Source of the DNA: Pirellulaceae bacterium
GTDB taxonomy: Bacteria; Planctomycetota; Planctomycetia; Pirellulales; Pirellulaceae
Length of the DNA stretch: 64,000 bases
Direction of reading: 5' to 3'
NCBI GenBank assembly: GCA_019636375.1
Contig: JAHBXS010000001.1
Coordinates: 620,001-684,000, forward strand
Position numbers and translations under genes: made by a program. The notes under the pieces were generated by a model. The model did no database searches, was not told where the DNA came from, and saw only the letters and a list, made by a program, of their open reading frames with translations. This document shows positions 61,943 through 64,000 of this stretch, in pieces. The number at the start of each line of letters is the position of its first letter. Within the stretch, counting starts at the first letter, position 1.

Positions 61943-63286
61943 ATGAAGAAACCGATTATCCTTGCCGTAGCCCTGCTGTTTGCACTTACGGAATCCGCGT
62001 TTGCCCAACCACTCAAGGTATTCATTCTTGCTGGCCAGTCGAACATGCAAGGGCACGCCAGCATCTCGACGTTTGATTCGCTCGCCAGCGACCCGCAGAC
62101 GGCTCCGCTCTTGCAGGAGATGCGCGGTCCCGATGGCGTTCCGCGAGTATGCGAACGGGTGTGGATCTCGTCGATCGGCTGTCTCGGCGACGCGTACTCT
62201 GACCTGACCGAGGCGAAGGGCAAGCTGACGGTCGGGTTCGGTGCACCGGAGGACAAGATCGGCCCCGAGTTCACCTTCGGGTTGACGATGGAAAAGTCAC
62301 TGAACGAATCTGTCCTCATCATCAAGACTTCGTGGGGTGGCCGAAGTCTGCATACCGATTTCCGCCCACCGAGTGCGGGACCGTTTGTGCTGGCGAAGGA
62401 AACCGAGGAACTATGGGACAAGTACCCCGAAGGAGCCCACGGCATTCCTAAAGCCGAGGATCGACCGAAGTTCTATGCCGACAAGGCCGCCGATACCGGT
62501 GTCTACTATCGCGAGATGATCGCGCATACCAAGAAGGTGCTCGAAGACATCAAACGCGTGGTGCCCGATTATGACGAGCAACAAGGTTATGAGCTGGCGG
62601 GGTTTGTTTGGTTCCAAGGGTTCAACGACTACGTCGATGGCGGTATGTATCCCAACCAGATGGAGGTCGGTGGGCACGACGCGTATGCCGATCTACTCGT
62701 ACATTTCATCCGCGACGTTCGGAAGGATTTGTCCGCCCCGAATCTGCCGTTTGTTATCGGCGTGATGGGCATCGATGGTCTGAGAGGTGACAAGAACGCA
62801 CCGATGATGCACTTCCGTGAGGCTCAACGAAGACCGTCTACGCTTGGCGAGTTCCAAGGCAATGTGATCGCTATGGAGACGGCTCCGTTTAGGGACGACG
62901 ATCTGGAAAAGCTTTCGGATCGCATGGAGAACTGCTGGCCCGAGGTTGACGCCAAAGTCGCTGAAGAAATGAAGACAAATCCAAATGCGGATTCGTGGGA
63001 AAATAAGATGAAGCTCATGGCAAAGAACTTCACCAAGGAAGAATGGAAGCGTCTCTCAGGCGCATCAAACGGTGGCTACCACTACCTTGGTGCTGCTAAA
63101 ATCATCGCTCCGATTGGCAAGGCCTTCGCCGAATCTCTTATCGGAATGCAAGCAGCTGAAGCGGATGATGCGCCAACTCGTGACGGGACCCTGCATCTCT
63201 TCTCGTTCGGCGTAGTGGCCGCGATACAGTGTCCGTCTGTCGATGATCTCATGGGCGCGATGCTGGCTGTTTCGTGGAAGCACTGA
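61943..63286 (+). CDS. SASA-type carbohydrate esterase without the insert
   Basis: A 447-residue paralogue of the preceding gene, with Ala-Gly-Gln-Ser-Asn-Met-Gln-Gly-His near residue 35, Trp-Phe-Gln-Gly-Phe-Asn-Asp-Tyr and Gly-Gly-Tyr-His-Tyr-Leu-Gly near residue 375. A signal peptide ends near residue 21. After the usual family end (Ala-Phe-Ala-Glu-Ser-Leu) it has an extra 40-residue tail with no match in the paralogue, possibly read-through into former intergenic DNA. It lies 35 bp after its paralogue, so the pair probably arose by tandem duplication and shares a transcript. Confidence 0.82.
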   Translation: MKKPIILAVALLFALTESAFAQPLKVFILAGQSNMQGHASISTFDSLASDPQTAPLLQEMRGPDGVPRVCERVWISSIGCLGDAYSDLTEAKGKLTVGFGAPEDKIGPEFTFGLTMEKSLNESVLIIKTSWGGRSLHTDFRPPSAGPFVLAKETEELWDKYPEGAHGIPKAEDRPKFYADKAADTGVYYREMIAHTKKVLEDIKRVVPDYDEQQGYELAGFVWFQGFNDYVDGGMYPNQMEVGGHDAYADLLVHFIRDVRKDLSAPNLPFVIGVMGIDGLRGDKNAPMMHFREAQRRPSTLGEFQGNVIAMETAPFRDDDLEKLSDRMENCWPEVDAKVAEEMKTNPNADSWENKMKLMAKNFTKEEWKRLSGASNGGYHYLGAAKIIAPIGKAFAESLIGMQAAEADDAPTRDGTLHLFSFGVVAAIQCPSVDDLMGAMLAVSWKH

Positions 63287-63378
63287 AACGTTCGCCGTCT
63301 GGTGCCGCTGAGCTACTGCTCACGCGCGCGATGTAGATCGAATACAAGTCGTTATGGACGCCGAAAGGAGGGCACTTC

Positions 63379-64000
63379 ATGAACTCGAAGCTTCTCTTAC
63401 TTGATGGTGCCACCGGCACGGAACTCAATCGCCGTGGCGTGGACACCGGCTTGCCACTGTGGTCTGCCAACGCCCTGACTTCGGACGCTGAGCTAGAAGT
63501 CCTGCGGCAAGTTCATCTGGATTACCTGAACGCAGGGGCGGACATCATCACGACCAACACCTTTCGCACTCACCGTCGTGTACTCGTGGGCAAAGACTTT
63601 TCCACCCGCGAATTAACCTTGCGGGCGGTAGCTACGGCGACTGAGGCAGTGGCTGAATCTGGTCACCCAGCGCTCGTGGCGGGCTCGGTTTCGACGCTTG
63701 AGGATTGTTATCGCCCCGATCTCGTGCCAACCAACAAAGATTGCCTCGACGAACACGCCGAGCGTATCGACCATTTGGCGGAAGGTGGCGTGGACTTGCT
63801 GCTCATCGAGACGATGAATTCCATCCGCGAAGCCGTGATTGCCGCCAAGATCGCAGTAGCCACCGGCCTGCCGACATGGGTCAGTTTTGTGTGTGATGAA
63901 CAAGGCCGCATCCTCTCTGGAGAGTCACTTACTCTTGCTGCCGACCAACTTCTGCCCCTCGGTATAAAAGCACTGGGAGTGAACTGCATGCCAGCCCTCA
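63379..64000 (+). CDS. Homocysteine S-methyltransferase family protein, 3' end outside the window
   Basis: The gene starts at the ATG at 63379 behind a strong AAAGGAGGG site and runs off the right edge; 207 residues are visible. The frame begins Leu-Leu-Leu-Asp-Gly-Ala-Thr-Gly-Thr-Glu-Leu, continues with Asp-Ile-Ile-Thr-Thr-Asn-Thr-Phe, and near the edge has Gly-Val-Asn-Cys-Met-Pro, where the Cys is the first zinc ligand of this family; the C-terminal Cys pair would lie outside. The family transfers methyl groups from betaine, S-methylmethionine or folate-derived donors to homocysteine. A betaine-type donor would fit the enolase-type gene at 54.8 kb, but this is speculative. Confidence 0.85.
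   Translation, partial: MNSKLLLLDGATGTELNRRGVDTGLPLWSANALTSDAELEVLRQVHLDYLNAGADIITTNTFRTHRRVLVGKDFSTRELTLRAVATATEAVAESGHPALVAGSVSTLEDCYRPDLVPTNKDCLDEHAERIDHLAEGGVDLLLIETMNSIREAVIAAKIAVATGLPTWVSFVCDEQGRILSGESLTLAADQLLPLGIKALGVNCMPAL

Noticed and set aside
1-64000. CRISPR array, tRNA or rRNA genes
   Set aside because: I scanned the gaps for regular repeat-spacer patterns and tRNA-like cloverleafs and found none; a dedicated search tool could still find a divergent tRNA.

Overview
The window reads as chromosomal DNA of a planctomycete, most likely of the Pirellulales. The grounds are four secreted proteins with PEP-CTERM tails, an ECF sigma factor next to a Ser/Thr kinase with a repeat-rich C-terminus, sulfatases, a hemC-hemD fusion, several large exported proteins of planctomycete type, and moderate GC by eye. 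I saw no rRNA, tRNA, CRISPR array, transposase or integrase. The first gene (membrane hydrolase-like) and the last gene (homocysteine S-methyltransferase family) are cut by the window edges.

Layout. 0-7.5 kb is housekeeping: a lipoprotein-like protein, rsfS with a pterin carbinolamine dehydratase, a threonine/serine dehydratase, an unknown protein, an exported esterase and ribBA. 8-11 kb holds a PEP-CTERM zinc-metalloprotease-like protein and a phosphate-selective-type porin. 11.2-14.9 kb is a ketosynthase, an acyl carrier protein and a CrtI-like FAD oxidoreductase, probably one lipid or polyene pathway. 14.9-18.5 kb is rpoD and dnaG on the minus strand. 18.9-22.5 kb holds two proteins of unknown role. 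22.8-32.6 kb is a tightly packed haem operon: hemA, hemCD, hemB, hemQ, hemE, hemH, hemY, hemL. Its gene content fits the coproporphyrin-dependent route, because hemQ is present and no hemF or hemN is seen.

32.4-43.4 kb is the most unusual part. The 3' end of hemL plus the 5' end of a sulfatase gene occurs twice, as direct repeats of about 370 bp (roughly 90% identical by eye) spaced 10.5 kb apart. Between them lie two large PEP-CTERM proteins, an ECF sigma factor and a Ser/Thr kinase. The left repeat leaves a broken sulfatase fragment and the right repeat carries a hemL remnant before an intact sulfatase. This is the footprint expected from single-crossover integration of a circular molecule between hemL and a sulfatase.

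45-52 kb looks like a metal-related neighbourhood: a low-complexity repeat protein, a PepSY-type membrane protein with a PEP-CTERM protein, two overlapping CobW-family GTPase genes, a gene interrupted by an in-frame stop, and a Fur-family regulator. The divergent region between the PEP-CTERM/PepSY pair and the CobW pair has two candidate promoters, each with a Fur/Zur-like palindrome. 52-54.7 kb has a PDZ protein, a small Tat-like protein and a PAS-AraC regulator. 54.8-64 kb, all on the plus strand, has an enolase-superfamily enzyme, a 1336-residue multidomain exported protein, two SASA-type esterases (one with an inserted domain) and a homocysteine methyltransferase, suggesting a catabolic locus controlled by the divergent AraC-type regulator.
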